Positions 45,872 through 54,953 of a stretch of DNA of 64,000 bases are shown in pieces. The DNA is from Motilimonas cestriensis (GTDB lineage Bacteria; Pseudomonadota; Gammaproteobacteria; Enterobacterales; CBDFNC01). The stretch spans positions 1 through 64,000 of the forward strand of contig NZ_JAIMJA010000021.1 in the NCBI RefSeq assembly GCF_021295315.1, given 5' to 3'. The notes beneath the pieces were generated by a model, which was not told the DNA's origin, did not search any database, and saw only the letters and a program-made list of their open reading frames with translations. The position numbers and the translations under genes were made by a program. Position 1 is the first letter of the stretch. Each line of letters opens with the position of its first letter.

Positions 45872-48730
45872 ATGAGATCTACTCTGGCATTTTGTCGCCG
45901 TCTTATTATTTTATGTATTGTTGTTATCGCGCCCCTTCATGCGCAAGTGATCACCAGTCCCAATGACGATCGCGCTTATCAAGTGATTACCTTAGATAAC
46001 CAGCTTGAAGTGCTATTGGTGTCGGATCCTGAAGCGAAAAACAGTGCCGCCACTATCGCAGTGCCAGTGGGTAGCATGCACAACCCTGACAGTCAGTTAG
46101 GCTTAGCGCATTACCTTGAACACATGTTGTTCTTAGGCTCCGAGCGGTACCCGGAAATTAATGACTACAGTAAATTTATGCGCCTCAACGGTGGTTATAC
46201 CAATGCTTATACCGCACAAGATAAAACGGTTTATGGTTTTGAAGCCAATGATAAAGTGTTTGCGCAAGCGCTAGACCGTTTAGGTGATGTGATGCGCGCG
46301 CCGCTGTTAGATGAGCATTATGCCGATAAAGAGCGCAGCACAGTCAATGCCGAACAACAAACCTATAAGGGCCAAGATGCGCGTAAGCTTTATGCGTTAG
46401 AGCGCTTTACCCTAAACCCTAATCACCCTATGTCACGTTTTAGCACGGGTGATTTAAATACCTTAAAAGACAAGCCGGGCAGTAAGTTACAAGATGAGTT
46501 GGAAGCCTTTTTTAACGCCTACTATAGTGCCAATCTAATGAAAGCGGTGTTGTACGGGCCGCGTGAGCTAGCAGACTTAGAAAAACTGGCCAAGCAATAC
46601 TTAACGCAAATTCCAAACCGTCAGGCTGAGCAGCCAAAAATTTTGCCGCCTTTGGTGACGGCAAATGAGTTAGGTATCCAAGCGAGCCTGAAGCCGAGTT
46701 CAGAAATAAAAGTGCTCAAAATGAGCTTTGTGATGCCGAGTGTCGCAGAGTTTTATCCTTATAAGCCGGGACATTATGTGTCGCGCATCTTAGGATCCGA
46801 TCGCGTGGGTAGTTTGTCTGACTACTTGCAAAAGGCCGGGTTAATCGAAGCCTTAATGGCCGGTTTTGACGATAACTACGGGCCTGATGACAGTGGCTTA
46901 ACGGTGCAATTTCAGCTGACGGATGCCGGCCTTAAGCAACAAGATAAAATTATCGCTGCGACTTTTGCTTACATCGATTTAATTAAGCAACAAGGTGTTA
47001 ATGAAGCGCAATATCATGCCTTAGAGCAAAGCCTAAAGAACAGCTTTGCTTACTTACCAAAAAGCGCAGGCTTTAATTACAGCATGTCGCTGGTGGCGAA
47101 TATGCTGATGCTGCCAACGGATGAGATCATCTATGCTGGTTTTCGTTTAGATAGCTTTAATCCAGAGTTAGTGCGGCAAGTACTGAGTTACTTAGCGCCT
47201 GAGCGGGTGCGCTTATTGGTGGCTCACTCGGGTGTGGTGGGTGACCAAGTGATGGTGTCTTATGGTGATAGCTACAAGGTAGAAAAAATTCAGTCGGACC
47301 GAATGGATAAATGGCGCAAGCAAGCGACTGATTTAATGAAACAAATGCATTTGCCTGAAGGAAATCGCTGGTTACCGGAAGATGAAACCATTGTTAAGGC
47401 CGAGCATCAAGATCAAGCGGTTGAATTGGTTAAGGCGCCGGGTCTGTCTTTGTGGTTTAAGCAAAGCGAATATTATCAAGAGCCCAAAGGCAGTATTGCG
47501 TTAGAGTTAAATAACAACCTGCTGGACCAATCTGCGCAACAACGCATGGCGGGGGCGATCCTAAATGTGGTGCTTGCGAAGCAGTTGGTGGGTCTAAGTT
47601 ATGAAGCTGGTGAAGCCAATCTTTCGATCAATGCTAGCACCAGCGATGGTTTGATGTTGACCACGGGCGGCTTTACCGATAAACAAGGTGAACTCATGCT
47701 TACTTTGATGGATACGGTGAAGCAAGCCACCTTTACCCAGCAAGCGTTAGATTTAGCAAAAATAGAAATTCGCCGTCAGATTGAAAACAAGCTGAAAGGC
47801 CCGACGATGTCGTTGGCGTTTGCTGAATTTCGTAACTTGGTGCGCCTGCCAGCTTGGTCTGATCAAGACTTGTTAGCAGCTTTAGATAAGGTGACCTTGG
47901 CTGAGTTGACCAAATTGCGCAATGATATGTTTAGCCAAAGTGGCATAAGAATGCTGGTGTTGGGCAATTTCACCTCTAAACAAGCTATCGCTTTACAACA
48001 AGAAGTGGTTAAGCGGGCGCCGGTTAACGCAAAGTCGTTTTATAAACTCACACGGGTGAAGCCAGAAGCTAAGCGCCGCGTTACTTGGTCTGCTGCCAGT
48101 GAAATGGGCGATGCTGCATTAGCGTACATTTTTGTGTCGACCAAAGCTGGCGAGGCAGGGCAGGTGCAGGCTGAGTTACTTAATAAAATTGCTTATTCAG
48201 ACTTTTACGACTTGATCCGCACGCAAGAGCAATTGTCTTACTCTCCTTTTACCGCGAGCTTTCCGATTGATGATTACGCTGCGTTTGGTTTGTTTACGCA
48301 AAGTCCAGAGCAAGGACCGAAACATTTACAGCAGCGCTATGAATATTTTGTGCAGCAATTTGCGAAAAAGCTTGCCGGTTATGATCAAGCTGAGTTTGAT
48401 AAGATCAAGCAAGCCTATATTGCTAACTTCCAGCAAAAGCCAAGTAATCTAGATGAAGAGTTTGGTTATATGCAGGGGCTGTGGAGTGAACATAAAGCCG
48501 ACCTAAATAGCAAGGCGCAGCGCTTAGCATTAATCGAGCAAACCACCTTGAAACAGGTTCAAGACTTGTTTAAAGACATGGTGCTGGGATCGAATAATGA
48601 GCAATACTTGATCCAAGTGCGTGGTAGCCAATTTTTAGACTCGCCACTAGGTGAACTGAAAGGTTCAATGGATATTCCGGATTTGCGTACTTGGCAAGCA
48701 AAAGTGAAGGGGCAAAGTGGCACTCAATAG
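45872..48730 (+). CDS. M16-family zinc metallopeptidase, pitrilysin/insulinase type
   Basis: 952 residues, the length of E. coli PtrA (about 960). A signal peptide (1-24) directs it to the periplasm. The inverted zinc motif HYLEH is at 80-84, with the second glutamate in the STVNAEQQ segment. Four homologous M16 domains are expected; the C-terminal half has the degenerate pair. It degrades small peptides and protein fragments. It is not beside recB/recC/recD as enteric ptrA is. Confidence 0.93.
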   Translation: MRSTLAFCRRLIILCIVVIAPLHAQVITSPNDDRAYQVITLDNQLEVLLVSDPEAKNSAATIAVPVGSMHNPDSQLGLAHYLEHMLFLGSERYPEINDYSKFMRLNGGYTNAYTAQDKTVYGFEANDKVFAQALDRLGDVMRAPLLDEHYADKERSTVNAEQQTYKGQDARKLYALERFTLNPNHPMSRFSTGDLNTLKDKPGSKLQDELEAFFNAYYSANLMKAVLYGPRELADLEKLAKQYLTQIPNRQAEQPKILPPLVTANELGIQASLKPSSEIKVLKMSFVMPSVAEFYPYKPGHYVSRILGSDRVGSLSDYLQKAGLIEALMAGFDDNYGPDDSGLTVQFQLTDAGLKQQDKIIAATFAYIDLIKQQGVNEAQYHALEQSLKNSFAYLPKSAGFNYSMSLVANMLMLPTDEIIYAGFRLDSFNPELVRQVLSYLAPERVRLLVAHSGVVGDQVMVSYGDSYKVEKIQSDRMDKWRKQATDLMKQMHLPEGNRWLPEDETIVKAEHQDQAVELVKAPGLSLWFKQSEYYQEPKGSIALELNNNLLDQSAQQRMAGAILNVVLAKQLVGLSYEAGEANLSINASTSDGLMLTTGGFTDKQGELMLTLMDTVKQATFTQQALDLAKIEIRRQIENKLKGPTMSLAFAEFRNLVRLPAWSDQDLLAALDKVTLAELTKLRNDMFSQSGIRMLVLGNFTSKQAIALQQEVVKRAPVNAKSFYKLTRVKPEAKRRVTWSAASEMGDAALAYIFVSTKAGEAGQVQAELLNKIAYSDFYDLIRTQEQLSYSPFTASFPIDDYAAFGLFTQSPEQGPKHLQQRYEYFVQQFAKKLAGYDQAEFDKIKQAYIANFQQKPSNLDEEFGYMQGLWSEHKADLNSKAQRLALIEQTTLKQVQDLFKDMVLGSNNEQYLIQVRGSQFLDSPLGELKGSMDIPDLRTWQAKVKGQSGTQ

Positions 48731-48751
48731 TCAGCCATGAAATACTAAATT

Positions 48752-48779
48752 TTAGCGCTCAAGGGATACTTGAGCGCTA
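48752..48779. terminator. hairpin between convergent M16 protease and ddl genes
   Basis: The perfect 11-bp stem TAGCGCTCAAG-GGATA-CTTGAGCGCTA, without a long T-run on the plus strand and with AAAATTTA on the minus. Confidence 0.65.
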
Positions 48780-48794
48780 ACGCTTATTTAATGC

Positions 48795-49805
48795 CTAAGA
48801 ATATGGCACTGCGCGTTTTATAATATCCCACAAGTAGTCACTAAATTGATGGCCGTGATTTGCCAACATTTGCGGGAACATTGACGTTTTGGTCATACCC
48901 GGGAAAGTGTTGATCTCATTCAATAAGATCTCTCCTTCCGTAGTGAGGAAGAAGTCAATTCGTGATAAATGACGTAACTTCATGCCTTTAAATACAGTGA
49001 TCGCATAAGCCTGCATTTGCGCTATTTGTTCAGCCGTTAGATTTTGCGCGGCTACTTGAGTCAGCGAATGGCTGTCAGCGGCGTATTTTTCCTCATATGT
49101 ATAGAAGGTGTTATCAGGGCAAATAATCTCGCTTGGTACGGTAGCAATCACTTCACCTTGGTACTCGTAAGCGGCAATTTCTAGTTCGCGCGCCTTAATG
49201 GTTTTTTCGACCAGTACATAGTCTGAAAAAGTGAAAGCTTGACTGAGCTTATCTGATAATTCTGATTTATCGTTAACCGCGTAACATCCCACTGATGAGC
49301 CTTGTGAAGCAGCTTTAATAAATACGCTGCCCCAATTATCAAACGCTTGCTCCACTTGATTTAACGTATCCGCGTTGAGCTCGGTCAGAAATAATGACGG
49401 CGTATTGGCCACACCCAGCGCATCAAACCACATTTTGGAACTTATTTTGTTAAAACACAGATTGTTTGCTTCAGGGCCACAGCCTAGGTAGGGCAGTTTA
49501 ATCAGTTCAAAATAGGATTGGATGGTGCCTGTTTCACCCGGGTAGCCATGGATACAAGGAATAACAAAATCAATAGCAATCGCTTCACCTGAGCTCAGTA
49601 GCAGTTGCTTGTCCATATTTAGCTGACAAGGAGCTTGTTGGCTATCCAAAAATTGTCCGGTTTTGCTAATGACGACTTGTTGCAGGCTAATTTCTGGTCG
49701 TTGTGATAATTGCTGTGCAATAAAACTAGCTGAACGCAGTGAGACTTCGTGCTCTGAGCTTTCACCGCCTGATAGCAGTAATACGTTTATTTTGTTCATG
49801 TTCAC
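48795..49805 (-). CDS. ddl: D-alanine-D-alanine ligase
   Basis: An ATP-grasp ligase of 336 residues that makes the D-Ala-D-Ala dipeptide. SGGESSEHEVSLRSA, PCIHGYPGETGTIQSYFE, KAASQGSSVGCY and LNEINTFPGMTKTSM are the standard motifs. The omega-loop Tyr (FYTYEEKY) specifies D-Ala. It is monocistronic, away from the dcw cluster where ddlB often sits, so it corresponds in position to a ddlA-type copy. Confidence 0.95.
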   Translation of the reverse strand: MNMNKINVLLLSGGESSEHEVSLRSASFIAQQLSQRPEISLQQVVISKTGQFLDSQQAPCQLNMDKQLLLSSGEAIAIDFVIPCIHGYPGETGTIQSYFELIKLPYLGCGPEANNLCFNKISSKMWFDALGVANTPSLFLTELNADTLNQVEQAFDNWGSVFIKAASQGSSVGCYAVNDKSELSDKLSQAFTFSDYVLVEKTIKARELEIAAYEYQGEVIATVPSEIICPDNTFYTYEEKYAADSHSLTQVAAQNLTAEQIAQMQAYAITVFKGMKLRHLSRIDFFLTTEGEILLNEINTFPGMTKTSMFPQMLANHGHQFSDYLWDIIKRAVPYS

Positions 49806-50022
49806 CTTTTCTCAATCACAACATTGAATAGCATCTTTGGCCGTCACGCTCGATATCGACAACAGCTTTGAAGCAGGATTTTACCTGTCGCGCTGAATAC
49901 TGGCTAGCCTTTGCGTGAGTAAAGTGAGATGTGTTGACCGAGATAGCAGAGTGGCGCAATTTTTTTAGTATATCGCGCAAGATTACGTTAAATTAGGGTG
50001 ATTGTTTAAAGGATTTTATACC

Positions 50023-50373
50023 ATGACGGCAGCTTGGCTTCAGCGTTCCGCCTATTTGTTATCAGTAACCATGTTATTGATGACTCTCGCTGCCTCATCG
50101 TCTGCTCAGGTTAATGCTAATGGCGTCTTAGTTTGTAGTCAGGCGGGGTTTTACAGTGTCAGTGTAGCGGATGATGGCTCGACTCAAGCGGGCTCATATT
50201 GCCCACTGTGTGTGACTGGCGCCTTTGTTTTCCTGCCGTTACAACACCCTACTTTTGGTAAGAGGTTGGCTGCTTCTTACCTTGCTTGGCAACGTTTGGC
50301 TGCGTTGCCTGCTGTCGCTCCAACATTTTCAATGTGGCCTTTTACTCGCGCCCCACCATGGGTTACGAGTTAG
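50023..50373 (+). CDS. DUF2946-like membrane-associated protein
   Basis: About 116 residues. An N-terminal hydrophobic segment with cleavage near SSAQ, then a short domain with Cys pairs: LVCSQAG and YCPLC. The CPLC element and general layout match the DUF2946 family, whose members often adjoin metal-uptake genes; none lie here. ATG 50023 is chosen over 50002 because AAAGGA lies 8 nt upstream. The 270 bp after it hold no convincing gene. Confidence 0.65.
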   Translation: MTAAWLQRSAYLLSVTMLLMTLAASSSAQVNANGVLVCSQAGFYSVSVADDGSTQAGSYCPLCVTGAFVFLPLQHPTFGKRLAASYLAWQRLAALPAVAPTFSMWPFTRAPPWVTS

Positions 50374-50644
50374 TTTTGGTCAAATTGAGGACCGGCAGGG
50401 GTGGCCCCCTTGTCGGTTAAGTTTATTATTGATTCTGCTGTTTATTTCTCCTTATCTAATCAAAACCGCCATAATTCATGTTGATGCAAATGCAGTTGAG
50501 TATGTTTCTGTTAATATATGTAACATCTCTTACCGCCTACCTTGGGATTTGGTATCACCAAGTAAAGATAGCGGGCAAAGTCAAAGTTATCGCTAAGTTG
50601 AAAGCTTAAAATATCCACTGTTAGAATAATTTTTTGGAGTGATT

Positions 50645-50908
50645 ATGCAGTGCCACCGTGTTAATGAAGTGATTGAATTACTACAACCTTACTGGTTAAA
50701 AAATGCCGAGTTAAGTTTGGTAGAAGTACTGACCCAAATAATGAAAGAGGCTGGATATGAAGGGGAGCTAGAAGCTGTTCCTGACGACTTAATTATCTAT
50801 CACTTAAAAATGCTGAATAGCCCTGATGGTGAAATGATCCCAGGAATTAAAAAAGACTGTGAAGATGATTTTAAAACGGCGCTGTTAAAGGCACGTGGTT
50901 TAGCTTAA
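50645..50908 (+). CDS. yihD: YihD-family protein (DUF1040)
   Basis: 87 residues closely collinear with E. coli YihD: NEVIELLQPYWLK, LIIYHLKM, MIPGIKKDCEDDFKTALLKARG. It is a small soluble protein linked in family knowledge to the srkA-dsbA locus; its role is not established. ATG 50645 follows TTGGAG at a 6-nt spacing, better than the ATA/ATG two codons earlier. Confidence 0.94.
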   Translation: MQCHRVNEVIELLQPYWLKNAELSLVEVLTQIMKEAGYEGELEAVPDDLIIYHLKMLNSPDGEMIPGIKKDCEDDFKTALLKARGLA

Positions 50909-51010
50909 TGGTTTAATTTTTTGTAACACCAATAATGGTCGCTAAAAAAATCAATAAAGCCATTATTGCAACATGAGCAGTGTTTATAGATGCTATATAA
51001 GGTGTGAGTA

Positions 51011-52435
51011 ATGGATCGCAAAATAGACGTCAAAGATATCTCTGACAAAGTAAAGCCAGGACGTAAAACCCACAAAGCCAGTGTTGATAGGTTTGACCCC
51101 AGTAGCACTATTTATGTGCGCAGTGTAAAAGGGGTTTATCAGCGTTTAAGAAAATTTATGGGCTGGTTTTTATTACTCTTATTCATTGTATTGCCATTAA
51201 TTCCTTGGGATGGGCATCAGGCAATTTTGTTTGATATAGAGAATAACCGCTACCATATTTTTAACCTGACTATCTTTCCACAAGATCTCACGTTACTGGC
51301 TTGGATTTTTATTATTGCTGCCTTTGGCTTATTCTTCTTTACCACTTATTTGGGGCGAGTTTGGTGTGGCTATACTTGCCCACAAACGGTCTGGACCTTT
51401 ATTTTTATTTGGTTTGAAGAGCTGTTTGAAGGTAAAGCGAATAAACGCAGAAAGCTAGATGAATCGCCCTGGAACGGCAATAAAATATGGCGTAAAGCGG
51501 CCAAACATGCCTGTTGGTGGTTAGTGGCGTTGATGACAGGTCTCGCTTTTGCCAGTTACTTTGTGCCAGTTTATGAACTTTATACTTCGTTTTTCACCTT
51601 AAGCGCGAGTTTTGCGCTGACCTTTTGGGTGCTGTTTTTTTCTACTTGTACCTACATAAATGCCGGCTGGATGCGCGCGATAGTGTGTACTCACATGTGC
51701 CCGTATGCCCGTTTCCAATCAGCGATGTTTGATAAAGATACCTTTATTGTTGGTTATGATGCGAAACGAGGCGAGTCGCGTGGTCCGCGCTCACGTAAGG
51801 CTGATCCCAAGGAGCTAGGCTTGGGTGATTGTATTGATTGTGATTTGTGTGTGCAGGTATGCCCAACCGGTATCGATATTCGTGATGGTTTACAGTACGA
51901 GTGTATTAACTGCGGTGCATGTATTGATGCCTGCGACCAAACCATGGAGCGCATGGGTTATGAAAAAGGCCTGATTGCATACACCACTGAGCATAAATTG
52001 ACGGGAGCAAAAACCGATATATTGCGACCGAAAATTATCGGATATGGTGTGGTGTTGTCTCTGATGTGTGGCTTGTTCGTTTGGAACTTGCTGACCATCA
52101 AAGCCATTGGTTTTGAAGTATTACGGGATCGTAACGCGCTTTATCGTGAAACTAATGAAGGCCTAGTAGAAAATGCCTACACCTTTAAAATAATTAATAA
52201 AACCATGGAAGAGCAAGAATATAACTTGTCGGTCACTGGTTTACCTGAGCCGGTTTGGTCTGGCCCTACGGCGATCAGAGTGGCTCCAGGGGAAGTGTTT
52301 ACACAGCCTGTTAGTATTGCGGTAGATCCTTATGAGTTAGATAAGTCTATTTTAACAATCCAATTTACGGTGCAAGATACCGACAGTGACGAGCAAATTC
52401 AGCAAGAAAGTCGTTTCTTTAGCGGTGGTCGCTAA
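51011..52435 (+). CDS. ccoG: cytochrome c oxidase accessory protein CcoG
   Basis: 474 residues, a membrane ferredoxin needed for cbb3 oxidase assembly (cupric reductase in family knowledge). About five transmembrane helices, a YTCPQTVW motif, two 4Fe-4S motifs (DCIDCDLCVQVCPTGI and ECINCGACIDACD, about 277-315) and a C-terminal periplasmic Ig-like FixG domain. It overlaps srkA (TAATG). It is away from the cco structural genes, which are not in this window. Confidence 0.95.
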   Translation: MDRKIDVKDISDKVKPGRKTHKASVDRFDPSSTIYVRSVKGVYQRLRKFMGWFLLLLFIVLPLIPWDGHQAILFDIENNRYHIFNLTIFPQDLTLLAWIFIIAAFGLFFFTTYLGRVWCGYTCPQTVWTFIFIWFEELFEGKANKRRKLDESPWNGNKIWRKAAKHACWWLVALMTGLAFASYFVPVYELYTSFFTLSASFALTFWVLFFSTCTYINAGWMRAIVCTHMCPYARFQSAMFDKDTFIVGYDAKRGESRGPRSRKADPKELGLGDCIDCDLCVQVCPTGIDIRDGLQYECINCGACIDACDQTMERMGYEKGLIAYTTEHKLTGAKTDILRPKIIGYGVVLSLMCGLFVWNLLTIKAIGFEVLRDRNALYRETNEGLVENAYTFKIINKTMEEQEYNLSVTGLPEPVWSGPTAIRVAPGEVFTQPVSIAVDPYELDKSILTIQFTVQDTDSDEQIQQESRFFSGGR

Positions 52436-53421
52436 TGACGCTAATGGTCGATTTTGCTTATTCGGCATTAACGCCTGATTTGATTTTAGATGCCATCGAA
52501 TCGGTTGGCATCTATCCTGAGTCGGGCTTACTGGCGCTCAACTCCTATGAGAATCGCGTCTATCAGTTTCGTGGCGAGGGACTGACTCGTTACGTCGTCA
52601 AATTTTATCGCCCAGAACGCTGGAGTCGTGAACAAATACAAGAAGAGCATGACTTTAGCTTTGAGCTTGCCGAAAGCGAAATCCCTGTGGTGGCACCAAT
52701 GCGTTTCAACGGCGCAAGTTTATTAGAGTATAAGGGCTTTCTCTTTAGTATTTTCCCCAGTGCGGGAGGTCGCGAGTTTGAGGTTGATAATCTAGAGCAG
52801 CTAGAGTGGGTCGGCCGCTTTATGGGGCGTACCCATCAGTTGGCAAAAGCGACCCATTTTCAGCATCGGCCGACTATCACGACACAGTCTTATTTACACG
52901 AGCCACGCCAAGTATTGTTTGATTCTGGGTTTATCCCAGACTATTTACATGCTTCATTTTTTACTGTGTTAGATCAGTTGATTGCAGAATGTACTCGCCA
53001 GTATCAACCTAAATCTTTAACTCGTCTACACGGTGATTGTCATCCCGGTAACATTCTTTGGCGTGATGGCCCGATATTTGTTGATTTAGACGACAGTCGG
53101 ATGGGGCCAGCAGTGCAAGACTTGTGGATGATGCTGTCTGGCGATCGCCAAGAACAGTTATTGCAGCTGGATGTACTACTTGAAGGTTATAGCGAGTTCT
53201 GTGAATTTGATAATGATGAATTATCGTTAATAGAGCCGCTGCGCGCTATGCGTATGGTGCATTATATGGCATGGTTGACAAAACGTTGGCAAGACCCTGC
53301 TTTCCCACATAATTTCCCTTGGTTTAATACCTCGCGTTACTGGGAAGATCAGGTGTTGGCGCTAAAAGAACAACTGGCACAATTGAACGAGCCTGCGCTC
53401 TCATTACTGCCGCATTACTAA
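52435..53421 (+). CDS. srkA: stress response Ser/Thr kinase SrkA (YihE)
   Basis: An APH/CHK-like atypical kinase of 328 residues, collinear with E. coli SrkA, which protects against programmed death after stress. SYENRVYQF, VVKFYRPERW, LHGDCHPGNILWRDG (catalytic Asp) and FVDLDDSRMGPAVQDLW (metal-binding Asp) are visible. The start overlaps the ccoG stop; a second ATG at 52444 is possible. It is followed by dsbA after a short gap, the known srkA-dsbA operon. Confidence 0.96.
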   Translation: MTLMVDFAYSALTPDLILDAIESVGIYPESGLLALNSYENRVYQFRGEGLTRYVVKFYRPERWSREQIQEEHDFSFELAESEIPVVAPMRFNGASLLEYKGFLFSIFPSAGGREFEVDNLEQLEWVGRFMGRTHQLAKATHFQHRPTITTQSYLHEPRQVLFDSGFIPDYLHASFFTVLDQLIAECTRQYQPKSLTRLHGDCHPGNILWRDGPIFVDLDDSRMGPAVQDLWMMLSGDRQEQLLQLDVLLEGYSEFCEFDNDELSLIEPLRAMRMVHYMAWLTKRWQDPAFPHNFPWFNTSRYWEDQVLALKEQLAQLNEPALSLLPHY

Positions 53422-53454
53422 TTTGAAACATGGATGATTCAGAAGGAAAATAAA

Positions 53455-54066
53455 ATGAAAAAATACCTATTGATGTTGGCTGCATTAGTGATGTTGCCAT
53501 TAAGTTCGCAAGCAGCAAAATATGAAGAAGGCACGCATTACGAAATCGTTAAAGAAGTTGGCACTAAGCAGCCTGAAGTGCTCGAGTTTTTCTCTTACTT
53601 TTGCCCCCATTGCTATAAGTTTGTTCCTTTTATGAACGAGATTAAAAAGCGTGCACCTGAAGGGGTTAAGTTTAAGCAAAATCATGTGGAGTTCTTAGGC
53701 AGTGATATGGGCCCTGAAATGGCGCGCGCATTTGCGGCGGCCGAGCTGCTTAAAGTAGAGCCAGAGTTTTCAGCTGCGATGTTTGCTGCTATCCACGACC
53801 AACGTCGCCCTATGACTAGTCGTGATGATATTAAAGCGGTATTTGAAGAGATTGGCGTGGAAGGAGCAAAATTTGATTCCGCAGCTAATAGCTTCCCAGT
53901 AAACGGCATGCTTAAGCAGATGCAACGTAACACCGAAGCATTTAAAATTCGTGGTACACCTGCTGTAGTGGTTAACGGTAAGTATCTAATTAAGTCTGGC
54001 TCAGTACGCAGCATTGAAGAATATTCTGCTTTATTGAATTACTTGCTTGCCCAAGTTGAAAAGTAA
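53455..54066 (+). CDS. dsbA: thiol:disulfide interchange protein DsbA
   Basis: A periplasmic oxidant of folding proteins. About 203 residues with a signal peptide (1-19), the active site FFSYFCPHCYKF (Cys50, Cys53), a helical insert, and the cis-Pro loop RGTPAVVVNGKY. AAGGAAAA precedes ATG 53455; the seven residues from an upstream ATG are unlikely. A terminator follows. Confidence 0.97.
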   Translation: MKKYLLMLAALVMLPLSSQAAKYEEGTHYEIVKEVGTKQPEVLEFFSYFCPHCYKFVPFMNEIKKRAPEGVKFKQNHVEFLGSDMGPEMARAFAAAELLKVEPEFSAAMFAAIHDQRRPMTSRDDIKAVFEEIGVEGAKFDSAANSFPVNGMLKQMQRNTEAFKIRGTPAVVVNGKYLIKSGSVRSIEEYSALLNYLLAQVEK

Positions 54067-54085
54067 GCGTCACCGCGTTCTAACG

Positions 54086-54108
54086 AACCGCCTTCGGGCG
54101 GTTTTTTT
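54086..54108 (+). terminator. dsbA operon terminator
   Basis: AACCGCC-TTCG-GGCGGTTTTTTT. Confidence 0.93.
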
Positions 54109-54638
54109 ATGTCTGTTACTACGATATGGGCGACCGGCTAGTAAGGTGAATGTTAGAAAGCTCAGAACAAGGTACCTTCAACACTGTTAAGCGTGACCCA
54201 TAGCAAGAACCAAGCATTACATTATTCAATTTAATGAAGAGCTTGGCTATCGGGAATCCGGTTTCAAAGTCATCGATGAGGGTGAGCATCGTATTAGTTT
54301 TCTATGGAAACTAATTAGCCCTAGTTTGGATAATCAGAATAGTATATTTTTACTACAAAAACGCGGTGGATATATCCCTATACGCTTTGCGTTTTCATCC
54401 CTGAAAACGAAATTTTGCAGTAAAAACATACTGTATCCTTTCGCAATAAGCTTAAGCAAAACTGAGCTTAATTAACCCGAATTCTGGATAAGCCAGCAGC
54501 ATTTTTTCACAAAAACAGCCAATAGACACAAACAAGAGCTCGTAAATAAAAATTATATCTATAGCTGGGTCAATGAGAGCTTTAGGCGATGTCTATTGTT
54601 GGGAGAGTTGCTGAAGATAAGGGCGTCAGAACGGGTAT
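54109..54638. other. intergenic region with a start-less open frame
   Basis: A plus-strand frame from about 54193 to 54475 is open for some 94 codons and reads protein-like in part (FNEELGYRESGFKVIDEGE), but has no ATG, GTG or TTG start and runs through the dispersed repeat. It may be a gene remnant. No function is recognised. Confidence 0.4.
54378..54476. repeat. dispersed repeat, copy 2
   Basis: Pairs with 256-351. It contains the hairpin CGTTTTCA-TCCC-TGAAAACG and then the conserved TTTTGCAGTAAAAACATACT segment. No flanking target duplication was recognised. Confidence 0.7.
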
Positions 54639-54888
54639 AAAAAATCCTTTTCCGGTGAATGGGCCTACAGCGAGGGTAATGGGTGCGACTGGGAGGGATT
54701 AGTGGTTGTTAAAAAATCCTTTTCCGATGAATGGGCCTACAGCGGGGGAAATGGGTGCGACTGGGAGGAATTAGTGGTTATTAAAAAATCCTTTTCCGGT
54801 GAATGGTCCTACAGCGGGGGTAATGGGTGCGACTGGGGGGGATTAGTGGTTGTTAAAAAATCCTTTTCCGGTGAATGGGCCTACACCG
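54639..54888. repeat. 72-bp tandem repeat array (3.5 copies)
   Basis: Units begin with AAAAAATCCTTTTCC at 54639, 54711, 54783 and 54855, so the period is exactly 72 bp; the last copy is partial. Copies differ by only a few substitutions. On the plus strand a 24-residue unit stays in frame across them (KKSFSGEW.YSGGNGCDW), because 72 is a multiple of three, and the frame is open to 54974. The only start codons fall inside the repeats (GTG 54702), so coding is doubtful. Confidence 0.9.
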
Positions 54889-54895
54889 GAAAAGG
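54855..54895 (-). terminator. terminator of the 54.9-kb chitinase gene
   Basis: On the minus strand the perfect 12-bp stem CCTTTTCCGGTG / CACCGGAAAAGG is followed by ATTTTTT. One arm and the T-run belong to the last copy of the 72-bp repeat. Confidence 0.85.
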
Positions 54896-54953
54896 GCTCC
54901 TGGGATCAAATAGGGAGCAAAGTATAGCAATGAGGCAAAAGCCTCACGTAAAG

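Noticed and set aside
50225-50596. 123-codon plus-strand frame overlapping the DUF2946-like gene
   Set aside because: Out of frame with the supported gene, no ribosome-binding site, and no recognisable domain in the non-overlapping part.
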